Shown piece after piece: positions 1 to 9,668 of a DNA stretch of 48,679 nt. Where the stretch lies: assembly GCF_009711975.1 (NCBI RefSeq), contig NZ_VIKW01000003.1, positions 1-48,679 on the forward strand, written 5' to 3'. The notes beneath the pieces are model-generated. The model saw nothing but the letters and a program-made list of their open reading frames with translations, ran no database searches and was not told the DNA's origin. This DNA is from Anabaena sp. UHCC 0204 (GTDB lineage: Bacteria > Cyanobacteriota > Cyanobacteriia > Cyanobacteriales > Nostocaceae). A program made the translations under genes and the position numbers. Numbering within the stretch: position 1 is the stretch's first letter; the number at the start of each line of letters is the position of its first letter.

Positions 1-27
1 AAAGGTTAGTTTACTATCACTGCTCAT
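1..27 (-). CDS. Possible start of a minus-strand gene running off the window
   Basis: An ATG on the minus strand at 25-27 opens a reading frame (MSSDSKLTF) that continues without a stop to the window edge, 71 bp downstream of the S8 protease stop. Only nine codons are visible, so no family can be assigned, and there is no clear ribosome binding site. It would be the next gene of the same orientation as the protease/ATPase pair. Confidence 0.2.
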
Positions 28-98
28 TTCTACTATGAAACTGTTTCACTGAAAACGGCCAAAGTTTACTAATTAGTTGTCCTTAATACTTCAATTTT

Positions 99-2762
99 TT
101 AGAGTGCTTGCTGAAGTTGTATTTCCTGCTGCGCTCTAAGTTTTGCTTGTGCTTCAGCCTCAGCTTTAATCTCTGCTTCAACAAAAGAAGCATATAACTT
201 GATATCTGAGTTTACAGTTTCAAAACTAACAGCCAGTGCAAAAGGTACATCAGCATTAGTATCCTGGTTCCATCCCGTATGTCCAACTACAGCAATACAA
301 AAGCCTTCGCGTAGCTCATAGGATTTTACAGTCGCCCAATCTTTCTGAACAGTTCCTGTACTTCGGGACAATTCCTTAACGATGCCATCAATACCATTTG
401 GGCGTGTTTGACCCTTAGCTAACTGTCTCTTTCCCAGTGTCCATTGAAACAGCCCCTCATCTTCCTCAGTTTCGTCTGGTGCATTATAATTTTCAAGAAC
501 TCTATCAAGGAAACAATCAGGATCTTCTCCCCGTTTGCTACAAGTCCAATCTAACCAAGTTGATAGATATTTCCTGCGATTGCGTCGGGTACGACGAGGT
601 TCAGCCACATAAGAAAGTGTGATTTCAATCAGAATGTCAAACCCTTCCCCTTGAGGTAGGAAATTTTCTGGCACTTTTACTTGGTAAACCTTAGCTTGTC
701 GAGCTTTAATGCGCTCTAACCCTCTAGTTGTTAGTGTTACACGATTTGGGGAATTGCCCAGAGCGCGATTGATATCTGGAATACCATAACCCATAGTCCG
801 AATGGCATGATAAAGTTCCTTTGCATTCAAACTATTTGTCCAGACTGGTAAACGTGCTGATTGAACTATGAGTGCGCGGTAAAGCAGTGTGCTTTCTTGA
901 GGAAATGCTGCTTCCAAGGCGGCAGCAATATGTGTGACTTTAGGAGCAGCAAATGATGTCCCTACAGCATCGGCACTGACAGCTTGACCACCATCACGGG
1001 TTGAACGAACCAATTCTGGGCAGACTGACTCTGGTGTAGTAAAATTTGGTAAATTTGGAGAGTCAATCACGTAGTCACCCCCATATTCAACCACTTCTGG
1101 TTTAATAGTGTCCCAAATGCCTGGACCTGAGCAGGAGAAAGAAGAAGGATAATTCTCTTTTGCGATCGAACTTAAGGGCGGACTACTATAAGTGTGGTGA
1201 GCAATAGAACCAACAGTTAGAGCTTGAAAACTTTGAGATGGGTTAGCAACTCTTGCAGAAGGTTGCAGCAGATATCGTGGATAGTTACGACCTGCTTGTA
1301 TATGAGCGAAAATTGAAGGGCGTGTGACATAGTTTGCGCGTGCCTCAATATTACCAGCAGAAACAATGAAGAGAACATCATTTTCCCAACTCAGCTTATC
1401 AATAGCTGCTGCCCAAGGAGTCATTGATTGAGTGCGACATGGCGAAATTCCACCTATTGAGTGGTTATAAATTCTGGTTCTAGTTTGGCGATAATAAATA
1501 TCTACAATTTCCTCTAAAACATCAGGCGGAAATAGCAGTCTAGGTAGTTGCTTTCGGTCATCGAGAATCCTGGCATTTTGAAGCCAACACACTGCCTGCT
1601 GACGACCTGTTTTAGGAATGCCTCGTGGGTATAAAACTGCCCCCGCAACCCTTGTTCCATGCCCACCATTTTTAAAATAATCATAATCAGCAGTCATATT
1701 ATTTTCTCCAGGCACCCAAGATGTAGAGAGAGTAGGGTAAATAGCAACTCTCAGTTTAGGGTGAACCTCTTGAATGCCACTGTCGATAATACAGACTTTG
1801 GGTGCGTTTGGCTGAGGTGGTTCTAATTCAAACTGTTCGTGATCTGATCCAGAGGTATTAGGTGTAACGGATGGAGCTATAAATTCATCAGCTTCACTGA
1901 CATCGAATATATATGGAAAGTTGAGGACAAGATCCTTTAAACCTTTACCGAGTATGCGAATCCGGCAGGAAAAGCTATCAGGTAGGCGTGAAATACCCAC
2001 TTCATCACCTAGAATAGACCGCAAAATTTCTCCACGGTATAGTGGTTGTCGAATAAATTTCTCAAACTGGTCTTCTCTCACTAAATACAGATCATCCCAC
2101 TCTTCAGATGTGAGATTATGGTTATCCAACCATTCATCAATCTTTTTTTGAAAATCTGCATCGCTCTTACAGCGTTCCCGCTTAGGACATTTAGAATATT
2201 GTTCTTGAATGTTGATGCAAGAAATACCTACATCCACAATGTATTCTTGATGATCTGAAATCTGATCCCACTGGGATTGAAGACTAGGTGAAAGAATATA
2301 CTCCGGTCGCTTAGTCCCGTCCAAAATTTCCCATATTTCTGGAACCTTGCCACCACCCCTCTGGGAATCAATGAATTGCTGAATCTTTTTTCTGAGTTCC
2401 GACAGTCCTATATCTGCCGATGCTCCAATAATGTAGCCTTCCTCCAGATCAGCAACAATCTCAATCCCGAAACTTTTCAGGGCATCTGCATCAAATAAAT
2501 TGGGATCTATTTGTAAAATGAATGAAACTGCATCTGGGAGATCAGGTTTACCCTCTTCCTTCCTTTTTTCGCGTTCTGCTTCCCAATTTGAGACAATAGT
2601 TGAGATGGAAGACTTTAGCTTGCCACCATGTCCACCAGCATTACCTCGATTCGCCAGAGTTGTTGCAGAGATTTTCCTCCCACCTCCTGTAGGTGGAGCA
2701 GCAGTTCCTTGATTTGTCAAACGTAGAGGTAAATGAGAAAATTGATTCAATTGCTCAGACAT
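99..2762 (-). CDS. S8 (subtilisin-like) serine protease paired with AAA ATPase
   Basis: This 887-residue protein carries a complete subtilase triad: Asp327 in CIIDSG, His368 in GGHGTRVAG and Ser603 in GTSFAAP, with the oxyanion Asn in the VSAGN motif. About 320 residues precede the catalytic domain, and about 220 follow it, ending in an Ala/Glu/Gln-rich helix. There is no signal peptide, so it should act in the cytoplasm, unlike most secreted subtilases. Its start overlaps the end of the upstream AAA ATPase gene by 8 bp, so the two are translationally coupled and probably form a complex in which the ATPase feeds or activates the protease. Such subtilase/AAA pairs recur near defence genes (general knowledge; the role here is inferred). 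The location inside CAST cargo supports a defence or stress function. The substrate is unknown. Confidence 0.88.
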   Translation of the reverse strand: MSEQLNQFSHLPLRLTNQGTAAPPTGGGRKISATTLANRGNAGGHGGKLKSSISTIVSNWEAEREKRKEEGKPDLPDAVSFILQIDPNLFDADALKSFGIEIVADLEEGYIIGASADIGLSELRKKIQQFIDSQRGGGKVPEIWEILDGTKRPEYILSPSLQSQWDQISDHQEYIVDVGISCINIQEQYSKCPKRERCKSDADFQKKIDEWLDNHNLTSEEWDDLYLVREDQFEKFIRQPLYRGEILRSILGDEVGISRLPDSFSCRIRILGKGLKDLVLNFPYIFDVSEADEFIAPSVTPNTSGSDHEQFELEPPQPNAPKVCIIDSGIQEVHPKLRVAIYPTLSTSWVPGENNMTADYDYFKNGGHGTRVAGAVLYPRGIPKTGRQQAVCWLQNARILDDRKQLPRLLFPPDVLEEIVDIYYRQTRTRIYNHSIGGISPCRTQSMTPWAAAIDKLSWENDVLFIVSAGNIEARANYVTRPSIFAHIQAGRNYPRYLLQPSARVANPSQSFQALTVGSIAHHTYSSPPLSSIAKENYPSSFSCSGPGIWDTIKPEVVEYGGDYVIDSPNLPNFTTPESVCPELVRSTRDGGQAVSADAVGTSFAAPKVTHIAAALEAAFPQESTLLYRALIVQSARLPVWTNSLNAKELYHAIRTMGYGIPDINRALGNSPNRVTLTTRGLERIKARQAKVYQVKVPENFLPQGEGFDILIEITLSYVAEPRRTRRNRRKYLSTWLDWTCSKRGEDPDCFLDRVLENYNAPDETEEDEGLFQWTLGKRQLAKGQTRPNGIDGIVKELSRSTGTVQKDWATVKSYELREGFCIAVVGHTGWNQDTNADVPFALAVSFETVNSDIKLYASFVEAEIKAEAEAQAKLRAQQEIQLQQAL

Positions 2763-3810
2763 GGGAAATTACAACGTCTTGAATAGATGCCTCAAAGTGT
2801 TCTTGGATGACAAGTTCTTCTCGATCAAGGATGGCGCGTTTTGCGGCATCTTGAGCAACTCGAACAATCTGTGCAGCTGAAAGTTTATCCAGTTTTTGCA
2901 CAATCGTTTCCCAGTTGATTATGCCAACCTCAACAGAGGAAAGTGTCTGTTTTAATATAGCCTGAATTTCTGCTGTTGTAGGCTTTGGCACTTCAATTAC
3001 ATCATCAAATCGTCGCCATACTGCTTCATCCAGAAATTTAGTCAGGTTTGTAGCAGCAACAAGCAATCCATTCGATGCTTCGTATTCATCAAGTAGTTGT
3101 AAAAAAGTATTAACAACACGCTTAATTTCGCCAACTTCCTGAACGTCTTCTCGTGATTTAGCAATCGCATCACATTCATCAATGAACAACAAACAAGGAG
3201 TTTGAGATGCTGTTTCAAATACTTCACGTAAATTAGTTGCTGTTTCTCCCAAAAATGAAGAAACCATTGCATCGAAGCGTACTTTTACAAGAGGAAGTCC
3301 AGTGTTCCAAGCTAGGCGTTCAGCACCCATTGTTTTACCACAACCAGGAGTACCGTAGAGCAGAATTTTTTGGCGGTAACGTAAACCGTGATGAGCTAGT
3401 CTGTCACGAGCAACATATTCTCTTTCGATACGGCGAAAACGCTCTTCCACAACATCTGAAAGAATCATGTGGTGTCGCAAACGCTCTCTAGGAATCGCAA
3501 CAATGAAGGGATGGTTAAAACGCTGTTTACTTGATAATAAAGTTAGAGAGTGGGCATCAGGTGTTTTTGAAATAGCTTCTCTAGAAGATGTAGACGGAAT
3601 GACACCACGAGATATATCAGGTGAAAGCTCAAGTTTCTCTGGAGGAGATTGACGATTACTTTTGTGAGCAATATTTTGGAGTTGTTCAGCGAGGAGAGTG
3701 TGTCCTTTTTTGCGTTCGTCCTCAACGACTACAGAGAGCATACTTTGGATCGCCGTTTGATCTTCACTGGCGATCGCTCTAAATAGCCGTTTTAACAACT
3801 CTCCTTTCAT
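2755..3810 (-). CDS. AAA+ ATPase partner of the S8 protease
   Basis: This 351-residue protein has one AAA module: Walker A GTPGCGKT at residues 153-160, Walker B LLFIDE ending at Asp211-Glu212, and a WRRFDD arginine-finger region near residue 266. The first 100 residues are helical and then Ser/Pro-rich, with no recognised domain; they may contact the protease. The fold resembles FtsH/spastin-type classical AAA ATPases but lacks a membrane segment and its own protease domain. It is the first gene of a two-gene unit, with the protease start overlapping its end. A plausible minus-strand promoter lies just upstream (3832-3861). A substrate-remodelling or gating role for the protease is inference. 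Confidence 0.88.
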   Translation of the reverse strand: MKGELLKRLFRAIASEDQTAIQSMLSVVVEDERKKGHTLLAEQLQNIAHKSNRQSPPEKLELSPDISRGVIPSTSSREAISKTPDAHSLTLLSSKQRFNHPFIVAIPRERLRHHMILSDVVEERFRRIEREYVARDRLAHHGLRYRQKILLYGTPGCGKTMGAERLAWNTGLPLVKVRFDAMVSSFLGETATNLREVFETASQTPCLLFIDECDAIAKSREDVQEVGEIKRVVNTFLQLLDEYEASNGLLVAATNLTKFLDEAVWRRFDDVIEVPKPTTAEIQAILKQTLSSVEVGIINWETIVQKLDKLSAAQIVRVAQDAAKRAILDREELVIQEHFEASIQDVVISHV

Positions 3811-3831
3811 TATGTTTATTTACCGTACTGT

Positions 3832-3861
3832 AGTATAATCTTGTTTCTTTTTTCTGCACAA
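3832..3861 (-). promoter_or_regulatory. Candidate promoter of the AAA/S8 operon
   Basis: On the minus strand a TTGTGC hexamer (3856-3861) and a TATACT hexamer (3832-3837) are separated by 18 bp, ending about 20 bp before the AAA ATPase start codon. The match to a sigma70-type promoter is reasonable but not exceptional. It is the only good candidate in this gap. Confidence 0.35.
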
Positions 3862-3985
3862 GGCAATATTGCTTGTAAATATACAATTCTCTGTTATCTT
3901 ACATTGTCTTACTGCTTCCTGTAAGTGCCTTTGTGAAATTCTTAATAAGCAGAAAGATAATCACTGTTGGCCTATTGACCCTCAT

Positions 3986-4119
3986 AACCCAAGTTGCTAG
4001 TTATCAAAAAACGCCTTAGAATAAGTACAAAATAACCATAATTTGTACTGCGTAATACTCTAAACATGAGATTCTGTATCAAGGAGATACAATTCTCAGA
4101 GTAACTAGCAACTTGCGTT
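3986..4119. repeat. MITE-like element with about 19-bp terminal inverted repeats
   Basis: The left end (3986-4004, AACCCAAGTTGCTAGTTAT) and the right end (4101-4119) are inverted copies differing at two positions. The interior folds further: AGTACAAA/TTTGTACT near 4015-4050, and an imperfect GAGATTCTGTATC/GATACAATTCTC hairpin near 4068-4097. It contains no reading frame. It lies in the 427-bp gap between the RM operon and the protease/ATPase pair (3811-4237), where I see no gene. A non-autonomous element or a structured RNA are both possible. Confidence 0.55.
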
Positions 4120-4241
4120 AATGCCGAAACTATAGGGTTGCAAAGGATTATTATTTTCCTTGCCTTTCATAGTAACTAGCAACTTGCGTTAATGCCGAAA
4201 CTATAGGGTTGCAAAGGATTATTATTTTCCTTGCCTTTCAT
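4100..4241. repeat. Exact 71-bp tandem duplication at the 3' end of the metallopeptidase gene
   Basis: Positions 4100-4170 and 4171-4241 are identical. Each unit starts with the inverted-repeat terminus of the neighbouring MITE-like element and ends at CTTTCAT, which includes the stop codon of the minus-strand metallopeptidase gene. Perfect identity indicates a recent duplication. Each unit also contains a weak GCAAAGGA/TTCCTTGC stem that might act in transcript 3'-end formation. Confidence 0.92.
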
Positions 4242-4936
4242 AATACGAAGCGACTACCATTTTCAGCTAACCACTGCTTCCTTAATCCAAAGTCGGGCAA
4301 AACACGCTCTATATATTTCCAAAACTGGGTATTGTGATGAGATTCATGTAAATGCACTAATTCATGAACAATAATATATTCTATTATTCGGGGTGGTAGG
4401 AGTATAGTTAACCAGTGGAAATAAAGGTTTCCTTGGCTACCACATGATCCCCAACGAAAACCTAAGTCTCGGATTTTGATGATGCTCGGAGCTACACCTA
4501 GCCTGGGTGAGAATAAATTTACCCAACGTTGTAACCAAAGTTCCGCGTGTTGTGTGTACCAATGAATAAAATGCTTTCTGGCATGGTCTTGTTCATTAGA
4601 CCTAAGCATAAATCTACCTTGGTAAAGGCGTAAAGGAGTGGGAGATTTTGTTGATACTAAGAATAAGCGATAACTGCGACCTAGATAATAAAATCCTTCA
4701 CCGTTGACAAACTCTTTCTCTGACTGATTTTGGGCAAGTAATTCTTTTTCTGCTAATTTCGTGTAAATCCAAAAGCGTTTCTCTAAGGCAATTTGCTCAA
4801 TTATTTCCAAAGGACAATCATAAGGAGCATTGACGATTAATTCTCCACCTCGGTCAATGGTAATACCTACTGTTTTTCGTTTGTTACTCCGATTTAATAC
4901 AAAGTACAAATCATCAATTACCAGGGATTCACTCAT
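4238..4936 (-). CDS. YgjP/WLM-like zinc metallopeptidase (DUF45) associated with type I RM
   Basis: This 232-residue protein has the DUF45/YgjP signature: the zinc motif HELVHL (His191, Glu192, His195) followed by HESHHNTQFW, which supplies the third zinc ligand region, and the family-typical RWGSCGSQGNLYFHW segment at about residues 161-175. The family is SprT/WLM-related and predicted to be a cytoplasmic metallopeptidase; its function is unknown. Its start overlaps the hsdR stop by 4 bp, so it is the last gene of the hsdM-hsdS-HEPN-hsdR operon. YgjP-like genes often accompany type I RM loci, perhaps controlling restriction enzyme turnover (inference). Its final codons lie in the second copy of the 71-bp tandem repeat. 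Confidence 0.88.
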   Translation of the reverse strand: MSESLVIDDLYFVLNRSNKRKTVGITIDRGGELIVNAPYDCPLEIIEQIALEKRFWIYTKLAEKELLAQNQSEKEFVNGEGFYYLGRSYRLFLVSTKSPTPLRLYQGRFMLRSNEQDHARKHFIHWYTQHAELWLQRWVNLFSPRLGVAPSIIKIRDLGFRWGSCGSQGNLYFHWLTILLPPRIIEYIIVHELVHLHESHHNTQFWKYIERVLPDFGLRKQWLAENGSRFVL

Positions 4937-7900
4937 ATTATGGTTAATTTCCCATGAAGGTGTTTGGCTAATTCTAGGATGCGATCGCTCACTGCCTGTT
5001 GTCGAGAAAAGGGTATCACATCTTCGTCATCTAAGAATCGGACAATCCACCCCCGCAATAGGTTTTGAGCATGGGCATTTCTCCAGAAATCAACTATTCT
5101 AATCTCTTGACGGATGTGTTCTACCATTTCTATTGTGATCGCTGCCAGTTTGTTAAGTTCTATATCCAGTAATTCCTGTCCTGGATGAACTTCTTCTACC
5201 AAAATGCCTAAAAATGGCGCTTGGGTTCTGGGGTCAAGGCCAGTTTCATCTGCGGGACGACCTTGGCGCAAATCTTCAGTAAATTGGCGTAATGCTTCTA
5301 CTAATTCTGCCCATTTATCCTGAAACCTTTCTAAAATCTCTTCTAGGCGTTCGCTTAATTTTTTGTAATAAGACGGGTCTTCCTGAAAGTTTTTGCTGAT
5401 ATGGTAACGGGCAGCGTGTTCCATTTCCGATGCTTTGGCACGATCTGAGGTTCGAGAGTTGACAGCACTCTCAAAATCGGCATCCATAATCGAGATTGGG
5501 GGGACTTGAGGATCTATGCCACTAGCTATGATGTATTCGTCTATGAGTTGCCGGACTTTATTTCCTGCACCATAAATATTCAGTTGGAAGTCCCGGTAAA
5601 GATTGGCAGCAGCCTTATTGATATAGCCGAGGATTTTGGCATCTTTTATGTAAGGTAATGCTTCTGGGCGGGGCATGACAATATCTAGACTTTCCAAAAA
5701 TTGCTTTAACTTGACTACAAATTCAGCCCGGATTTTGATATCTCGTAGTAAGTCAATGCAACTATGAACATCGGTAATGTCGGGAATACTCCGACTTTGA
5801 AAAACTGCAAGTACACGCTGATAGCGATCGCTCAATTTGGGTAATTCATCTGTCAGGCTGATTAAAGCCCCTTGGACATCTTCAGCACTATAAACTGCCA
5901 AAGCTTGTTTCAAATGTCGAGCCACGCCATAGTAGTCTACAACCAAGCCACAGGATTTACGGGAATAGGTGCGATTAACACGAGCGATCGCTTGCAGTAA
6001 TTCATGTCCTTGCATTGAGCGATCCAAATACAATACTTGCTCAATGGGGGCATCAAAACCAGTTAGCAACATACTTTTGACGATGATGAAAGCCAAACTA
6101 TCTTGTTTGCTTGGATCAGGATGTAGCAGTGATTTTTTAAATCGGTTGATGTAGTCTTCTACTTTGGATTTATCACTCCACTGCTTCCAAGCCGGATCGT
6201 CATTGTTGCCACTGGAAATGACACTTGCAAACTCTAAACCTTTGATTTGCTCTAATTGCGGATAAATCCGGGTTAAAAACTCAGTTTCGGGATTTAGTGA
6301 TGGTTGAGAAGGGTCAAAACTTTCCAATTGGGCTACTAATTCTTGATGAGCAGCAACAAAAGCCTGTTGATAGCGGACTGCGGCCAGGCGACTACTAGCC
6401 ACAACTTGGGCTTTAAAGCCATTGGGTAGCACTGTTTCTACATAATGGCGTAACATATCCTCTGCCTTGGCTGCTATAAGTTTTGGAGCTTCCAAGACGT
6501 TGCCTTCTGTGGCGTATTTGGCGCGAATTGCTGCTAATTCTTGAGGAGTTCTTTCCCGAAACATATCCTCGAAAAGTTGATCTAGCGATCGCCCATCTGC
6601 TACTTCTGCCTCAGCAGTACGTCCTTCATAGAGAATCGGTACAGTTGCCCCATCTGCCTCTGATTCTTTAATGGTATAGCGATCAATAAACTCCCCAAAA
6701 ATTTCGTAGGTACGCTTGCGGTTTCCTGCCAAAATCGGAGTCCCTGTAAAACCAATCCTGGCACAATTGGGTAAGGCTGCCATCAAGTTAGCGTGTAGCT
6801 GACTAGCTTGGGTGCGATGGGCTTCATCTACTAAAACTAGGATATCTTCTGAATTATTCAAAATCGGAAATTGCTCGGTTTCCGTCACCAGACGAACCAC
6901 TTTTGGATTGAGGTTATAGCTAGAAGAATTTTCTGCCACTTTGCGAACAGTATTCTTGCCCTGACTAGATGGGTATTTTAATATGCTGCTACTGCTTTCT
7001 GTAGTATCTTCATCTCGCTGTTGATATTTCTGAATTGTGGCAAAGATTAAATCTGGACTAGATTGACGCAGCAGGGTTTTGAGTTCTTCAGTATTGATTG
7101 CTTTTAAAACTGTTTCATTGGTGAGACTGGCAGTATTACTAAGTTGTTTTTGTAAATCTATTCTGTCTGTGACGACAACAATTTTAAACCGCCGTAATTT
7201 TGGTAAAGTTCTCAACTTTCGTACCAAAAACACCATTGTTAAACTCTTACCAGAGCCTTGGGTATGCCAAATAATTCCGCCGCGTTGATCACTTTCACCA
7301 TGCTGACTACGAGTTTTACCATTTTGCAAACGGCGCACTGACTCCTGTACGGCTCTAAACTGTTGATAACGAGCCACTATTTTGATATTCTTGCCATCTG
7401 ATTGTTGAAATAGGGTGAAATTTCTAACTATATCCAGTAAGAGGGCTGGACGTAGCATTCCCGCTACTAAAATTTGCTGACTACTGAGTTTTGTTTCTCC
7501 TAATTCTGCTGCTACCTCAGCCATTGATACAGGACTGGTATCTTTCCATTCTAGATAATGTTCATAAGATGCGCCAATTGTTCCTACTCTGGCTGCATGA
7601 AAAAAGGTAGAAATCAAAAATTGATTGTAATGAAATAGTTTTTCTACACCTTCATCGTCTGCAATTTCTTCTCGTTGATTTGTATAACGTCGTAACTGGT
7701 TAATGCCTTCTGCCATTGGTTCTGTGCTAGAAGGACTTTTACATTCTATTACTACTAAAGGAATGCCATTTATAAATAAAACAATATCAGGAATTATATA
7801 ATTTTTACCACCAGGAATATCAACACGAAATTGATTAATAATTAGGAAATCATTGCGTTCAGGATGGTCAAAATCAATGAAGCGAACGGTCTGATCTCTG

Positions 7901-8241
7901 CCTCCGTCCCATTGTGGATCTCCTTCTGTTACAGTTCCTTGAAGTAACAAATCAGTGGCTATTTGATTTGCTTCCATGAGTTTGGCAGTTCCCAACCTTT
8001 CTAAAACACCAATAGCGGTATTGATACGACTATCATCTAGCCAGGGTTGTCCGTTGTCATTAAGGTTAAGTTTACTGATGGCTTTGTGCAGTCTTTCCAT
8101 CAGCAGCACTTCCCGGAAGTTTTGTCTTTCGGTTAGGTAAGGAACATCTATGTCACCCTCGATATATTGCCAACCCATAAGTTGAAGTTGGTTAATCAGA
8201 GGGAGTTCAACCTGGTTATATTCTGAAGGCTTGCTATTCAT
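4933..8241 (-). CDS. hsdR: Type I restriction enzyme R subunit (HsdR)
   Basis: This 1102-residue protein is the nuclease-translocase of a type I restriction system. The N-terminal PD-(D/E)xK nuclease is visible as Asp152 (in PDIVLF) and Glu166-x-Lys168 (IECKSPS). The SF2 motor follows: Walker A HTQGSGKS at 327-334, DEAH at 472-475, SAT-like motif FTGTPI, and motif VI QAIARVNRTYSRK. The C-terminal third is helical and resembles the HsdM-docking region. Its start overlaps the HEPN gene stop (ATGA) and its stop overlaps the start of the YgjP-like gene. Length and motif order match the family, and no frameshift is seen, so it is probably active. Confidence 0.97.
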   Translation of the reverse strand: MNSKPSEYNQVELPLINQLQLMGWQYIEGDIDVPYLTERQNFREVLLMERLHKAISKLNLNDNGQPWLDDSRINTAIGVLERLGTAKLMEANQIATDLLLQGTVTEGDPQWDGGRDQTVRFIDFDHPERNDFLIINQFRVDIPGGKNYIIPDIVLFINGIPLVVIECKSPSSTEPMAEGINQLRRYTNQREEIADDEGVEKLFHYNQFLISTFFHAARVGTIGASYEHYLEWKDTSPVSMAEVAAELGETKLSSQQILVAGMLRPALLLDIVRNFTLFQQSDGKNIKIVARYQQFRAVQESVRRLQNGKTRSQHGESDQRGGIIWHTQGSGKSLTMVFLVRKLRTLPKLRRFKIVVVTDRIDLQKQLSNTASLTNETVLKAINTEELKTLLRQSSPDLIFATIQKYQQRDEDTTESSSSILKYPSSQGKNTVRKVAENSSSYNLNPKVVRLVTETEQFPILNNSEDILVLVDEAHRTQASQLHANLMAALPNCARIGFTGTPILAGNRKRTYEIFGEFIDRYTIKESEADGATVPILYEGRTAEAEVADGRSLDQLFEDMFRERTPQELAAIRAKYATEGNVLEAPKLIAAKAEDMLRHYVETVLPNGFKAQVVASSRLAAVRYQQAFVAAHQELVAQLESFDPSQPSLNPETEFLTRIYPQLEQIKGLEFASVISSGNNDDPAWKQWSDKSKVEDYINRFKKSLLHPDPSKQDSLAFIIVKSMLLTGFDAPIEQVLYLDRSMQGHELLQAIARVNRTYSRKSCGLVVDYYGVARHLKQALAVYSAEDVQGALISLTDELPKLSDRYQRVLAVFQSRSIPDITDVHSCIDLLRDIKIRAEFVVKLKQFLESLDIVMPRPEALPYIKDAKILGYINKAAANLYRDFQLNIYGAGNKVRQLIDEYIIASGIDPQVPPISIMDADFESAVNSRTSDRAKASEMEHAARYHISKNFQEDPSYYKKLSERLEEILERFQDKWAELVEALRQFTEDLRQGRPADETGLDPRTQAPFLGILVEEVHPGQELLDIELNKLAAITIEMVEHIRQEIRIVDFWRNAHAQNLLRGWIVRFLDDEDVIPFSRQQAVSDRILELAKHLHGKLTII

Positions 8242-9644
8242 TGCTTACCTTCATATCTATTAGCATTAGCGTCTGAAAGGAAGTCGGGAAACTGCAAATC
8301 TAATTGTTCCTTTAAAGCGGTAATAGATGTGACTCGTTTAAAATAGTCTTTATCAATCATTTTACGTACTGATAGCCAACCTAGTTTTACCGATTCAGCT
8401 AAGTGGAGAGTTTGACAAAATAGTTGCTGAAATATTTCAGGGATTCCTAACGCAGAATTTATCTGCTCACTATCACAAAATGCTTGTAATACCATCAGCA
8501 TTTGCTCTGAACTAAGTAAGGATGCTACTAAAAGTAAATTTTCTCCATTAGCTTGAACTACTGCATACGAAGAATTTATAAAACTATCAACAACGGATTG
8601 TATATAATCTTTTGTAATTGGTATGATTTCGTTAGGTGATAATTCATGTTGAAAATTTTGAACTAATACTTCAGGAGATAGTTTTTTTACTCTTTCTACA
8701 GCCATATATCTAAGTTCAACTACATTTAAGGCATCAACCAAAATGGTTGTAGCTGCTGCATTAGCAACGTTTTCAATAAATCTTCTGGTTTTTGTTTGGT
8801 GTGCTTCACTTAAAAACTCCCAAGCTTTTATATGGCGTAAATAACTGATCATTTTTGCCCAATTTGGATCACTAACGCCATCGGCAATTTTTGATAACTC
8901 GGTTTTAAGAATATCTTCTGATTCTTCAAAGTACATCTTTGATATTGCCTGGAGCGCAGCAAACTGGCGATTGCGTTCTGTTTTTGGTCTGTCAGTAAGT
9001 AGTAAATCTTTTGTCAATCCAATTATTACTCCACGAACCAAAGGTCTACGAGCGCGAGCTAAAGGACCACTGCGTAAAGTTATAACTGCCTCATCTACAT
9101 CCATTGGGAAAAGTTCAGCACTAATCTGATCCCATATAGTTTTTAGAGCAGCTCTGCCTTGCACTGGAGGATGTTGCAAAAGGTGCATCACGGCATTCCG
9201 TAAATGATAACGTGCTAATTCAGCAGAAGCTTGAAATGTTTCTTCCAGAGACTGCATAGAGGGATGAGCGCATCTATTTCTGTCTTCAAGCAATCTTTTT
9301 AAGTCATAGTATTCTAGAGGAGAAATAAACTCATATTCTTTCAAGGCTAGGTCAGGAACACTTTTTTCAAAAGCAAGGATTTTACTGATGTTGTTATTGT
9401 CTTGATTATTAGCACGTAAATCTTCAAAATCATCTAATTGTTTCTTGGCATTTTTGTGTCCTGTTTGTTCAAGTTGGCGCAGTTTATGGATAAAATCAAA
9501 AACTACTGCATTCCAGGTAGATACAATACAAGAGCGAAAAGCTCCGGCTCGGTAGCAGGTCACGGCTTCTTGGATATACTCTTTTGTAGACTTGTCCCGA
9601 CAACGAAGGACTAACTCGTCTAAATCAGCTAAACGTTCACTCAT
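8238..9644 (-). CDS. HEPN-like protein in the type I RM operon
   Basis: I do not recognise the full 468-residue protein. Its first 150 residues look like a HEPN helical bundle, with an RNRCAH sequence (Arg122 to His127) fitting the Rx4-6H ribonuclease motif, preceded by a helix rich in conserved-looking Trp/Phe (VSTWNAVVFDFIH). The remainder (about 150-468) is all-helical with no motif I can name. It sits between hsdS and hsdR with a 24-bp gap on one side and a 4-bp overlap on the other, so it is made together with the restriction complex. HEPN RNases often serve as toxins in defence loci, so an abortive back-up role is possible (inference). No MNT nucleotidyltransferase partner is present. 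Confidence 0.7.
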   Translation of the reverse strand: MSERLADLDELVLRCRDKSTKEYIQEAVTCYRAGAFRSCIVSTWNAVVFDFIHKLRQLEQTGHKNAKKQLDDFEDLRANNQDNNNISKILAFEKSVPDLALKEYEFISPLEYYDLKRLLEDRNRCAHPSMQSLEETFQASAELARYHLRNAVMHLLQHPPVQGRAALKTIWDQISAELFPMDVDEAVITLRSGPLARARRPLVRGVIIGLTKDLLLTDRPKTERNRQFAALQAISKMYFEESEDILKTELSKIADGVSDPNWAKMISYLRHIKAWEFLSEAHQTKTRRFIENVANAAATTILVDALNVVELRYMAVERVKKLSPEVLVQNFQHELSPNEIIPITKDYIQSVVDSFINSSYAVVQANGENLLLVASLLSSEQMLMVLQAFCDSEQINSALGIPEIFQQLFCQTLHLAESVKLGWLSVRKMIDKDYFKRVTSITALKEQLDLQFPDFLSDANANRYEGKQ

Positions 9645-9668
9645 TTAAATTTATTTCCTCCGAAATGT

